This document shows, piece after piece, positions 63,070-64,000 of a DNA stretch of 64,000 bases. Source of the DNA: CBDFKQ01 sp965248855 (GTDB taxonomy: Bacteria > Bacteroidota > Bacteroidia > Cytophagales > 172606-1); contig CBDFKQ010000010.1 of the NCBI GenBank assembly GCA_965248855.1, positions 1-64,000 of the forward strand. The letters run 5' to 3'. Under the pieces are notes generated by a model that was given only the letters and a program-made list of their open reading frames with translations, was not told the DNA's origin and made no database searches. Position 1 is the first letter of the stretch; each line of letters begins with the position of its first letter. The translations under genes and the position numbers were made by a program.

Positions 63070-63104
63070 TAATTATCAGTTTATCAATATCAATATATTC
63101 ATAA
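63070..63104. repeat. AT-rich palindromic repeat (33-bp family), copy 7
   Basis: TAATTATCAGTTTATCAATAT then CAATATATTCATAA; inverted relative to copy 6 with near identity. Confidence 0.7.
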
Positions 63105-63163
63105 AAACAAAAATAAATGACTCATTCAACTTCACTATAACGTTTAATAATTTTACACTTCAT

Positions 63164-64000
63164 TTAATTTGAAACTTTTCTTATTATCATATCCGGTTTG
63201 ATTTCACCATTTTCGTCTTCATCCATTGGCAAGACCGGCTTTACGGGAATCCCTGCAGGTAAATAATTTTTATCCATAATCCAGGTTTCTAAATTTTTAC
63301 GTTTTATTTTTTTCTTCAAGTACTTTTCAATTATTAAAGATGCCAATGGCGCAGCTTCTGTTCCTCCCCACCCCGCATTCTCCAGAAAAACAGCAATAGC
63401 AATTTTAGGATTATTTTTTGGAGCAAAGCCGATAAAAGCAGCATGATCTTTACCTTGTGGGTTTTGTACAGTACTTGTTTTACCGCAAAACGGTAAGCTG
63501 TCAATAAGTGCTCCTCGCCAAACTGTACCCATCTCCACTGCATCTTTCATCCCTTCTACTAACACATTGTAATGTCTGGAATCAGTATAAGGATGTTTTT
63601 TTTCTTGAAATTGCAATAAAGGATTTCCTGTTTTTCCCACGGATCTAATTAAATGAGGAGGATAATAAAAACCCCTGTTAGCAACAATTGCAGCAAGGTT
63701 TGCCATTTGAATAGGCACAACGCCTAACTCTCCCTGCCCAATGCTCATTGAATAAATATTTGAAAATTTCCACCTGTTTTTTCCATATACTTTATCAAAG
63801 TATACATTCTTCTTTAAAATCCCTTTTTGTTCATTTGGTAAATCAATCCCCAGGCGCTCTCCCAAACCAAATGATAATACTCTTTCTCGCCAATTTAAAT
63901 AACCATTTTCCGCATCAGTAAAAGGGTTACCGCTTTCACTTTTCAAAATTATTCTTCTAAAAGTATGATAAAAATAAGTGTTGCTTGACCATTGAATGGC
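63164..64000 (-). CDS. mrdA: Penicillin-binding protein 2, partial (C-terminal part), KTS variant
   Basis: The transpeptidase C-terminal 278 residues; the gene continues past the right edge of the window (the frame is open through 64000). The SxN region is AIQWSSNTYFYHTF. SIGQGELGVVPIQMANLAA follows, then FCGKTSTVQNPQGKDHAAFIGFAP, where the active-site KTG triad of this family appears as KTS. The C-terminal tail (MDEDENGEIKPDMIIRK) is a typical extension. PBP2 cross-links peptidoglycan for elongation with RodA, whose gene follows. Start codon and the active-site Ser region are outside the window. Confidence 0.93.
   Translation of the reverse strand, partial: AIQWSSNTYFYHTFRRIILKSESGNPFTDAENGYLNWRERVLSFGLGERLGIDLPNEQKGILKKNVYFDKVYGKNRWKFSNIYSMSIGQGELGVVPIQMANLAAIVANRGFYYPPHLIRSVGKTGNPLLQFQEKKHPYTDSRHYNVLVEGMKDAVEMGTVWRGALIDSLPFCGKTSTVQNPQGKDHAAFIGFAPKNNPKIAIAVFLENAGWGGTEAAPLASLIIEKYLKKKIKRKNLETWIMDKNYLPAGIPVKPVLPMDEDENGEIKPDMIIRKVSN

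Larger units (their letters stand above)
62827..63163. other. mrdA-rodA gap filled with dispersed repeats
   Basis: 337 bp with no gene. It holds a copy of the double-hairpin repeat and a copy of the palindromic repeat, listed separately. Such a gap between normally adjacent genes suggests insertion of repeats. Confidence 0.6.

Noticed and set aside
1..64000. CRISPR array
   Set aside because: No regularly spaced repeats with unique spacers; the repeats found are dispersed.
1..64000. tRNA, rRNA or transposase genes
   Set aside because: No cloverleaf-like GC-rich stretches, rRNA-like sequence or DDE/tyrosine transposase motifs were seen by eye; short RNAs could still be missed.

Overview
The window reads as AT-rich chromosomal DNA from a member of the Bacteroidota, probably of the Chitinophagales/Sphingobacteriia type. 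This is inferred from gene content only: paired DUF6452/DUF6048 genes, rpmG-DUF4295-ftsY-rimO, BshA (bacillithiol), a CzcA-TolC fusion, an ECF sigma/anti-sigma-like/outer-membrane-protein trio, the birA|rsfS-ftsH divergence, a Cys-to-Asp MurA, and TAnnTTTG-type -7 promoter elements. There are no rRNA or tRNA genes, CRISPR arrays, prophages or transposases. Most of it is ordinary core genome with several accessory blocks.

Layout. 1-4.6 kb: 5'-truncated thyA, the DUF6452/DUF6048 pair, a CrtW-like membrane desaturase coupled to a small unknown gene, and ispH. 4.6-15.5 kb: bshA, the rpmG-DUF4295-ftsY-rimO block, a 2-hydroxyacid dehydrogenase, a redoxin, a phosphopantetheinyl transferase, a WD40 protein, a DivIVA-like protein, an Omp85-type barrel and a lipoprotein. 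15.8-20 kb: an AraC regulator divergent from two secreted alpha/beta hydrolases and a DoxX-like protein, then two unknown genes. 20.3-21.6 kb: murA. 21.8-29 kb: a very tight eight-gene operon (KAS III, unknown, BtrH-like acyltransferase, ABC ATPase, ABC-2 permease, ACP, active ketosynthase, catalytically dead ketosynthase). It looks like a compact acyl-chain synthesis, transfer and export system and is the most interesting locus here. 30.1-34 kb: a cbb3 oxidase operon whose CcoN carries a duplicated N-terminal membrane module and whose CcoO is fused to a second cytochrome c. 34-43 kb: sigma-factor trio, NAD(P)-binding protein, PQQ dehydrogenase with an embedded cytochrome c, OtsAB trehalose enzyme, and a multi-domain TIR-like protein. 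43.8-51.4 kb: msrB and a heavy-metal efflux operon (His-rich protein, VIT transporter, CzcA-TolC fusion, adaptor). 51.6-64 kb: dinB-aroQ-aminotransferase, birA, rsfS-ftsH, LpxH-like, surface proteins, a phosphoesterase, a flavin reductase, and rodA-mrdA (cut at the right edge).

Intergenic DNA holds several families of small dispersed repeats: a seven-copy palindromic AT-rich element of about 33 bp, a two-copy double-hairpin element, a MITE-like C/G-rich inverted repeat, and polypurine/polypyrimidine tracts. Five genes (thyA, DUF6048, the AraC regulator, an alpha/beta hydrolase and a small unknown gene) are broken by frame changes that can each be restored by removing one base. Several of these lie in homopolymers. 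That pattern points to residual sequencing errors more than to gene decay.
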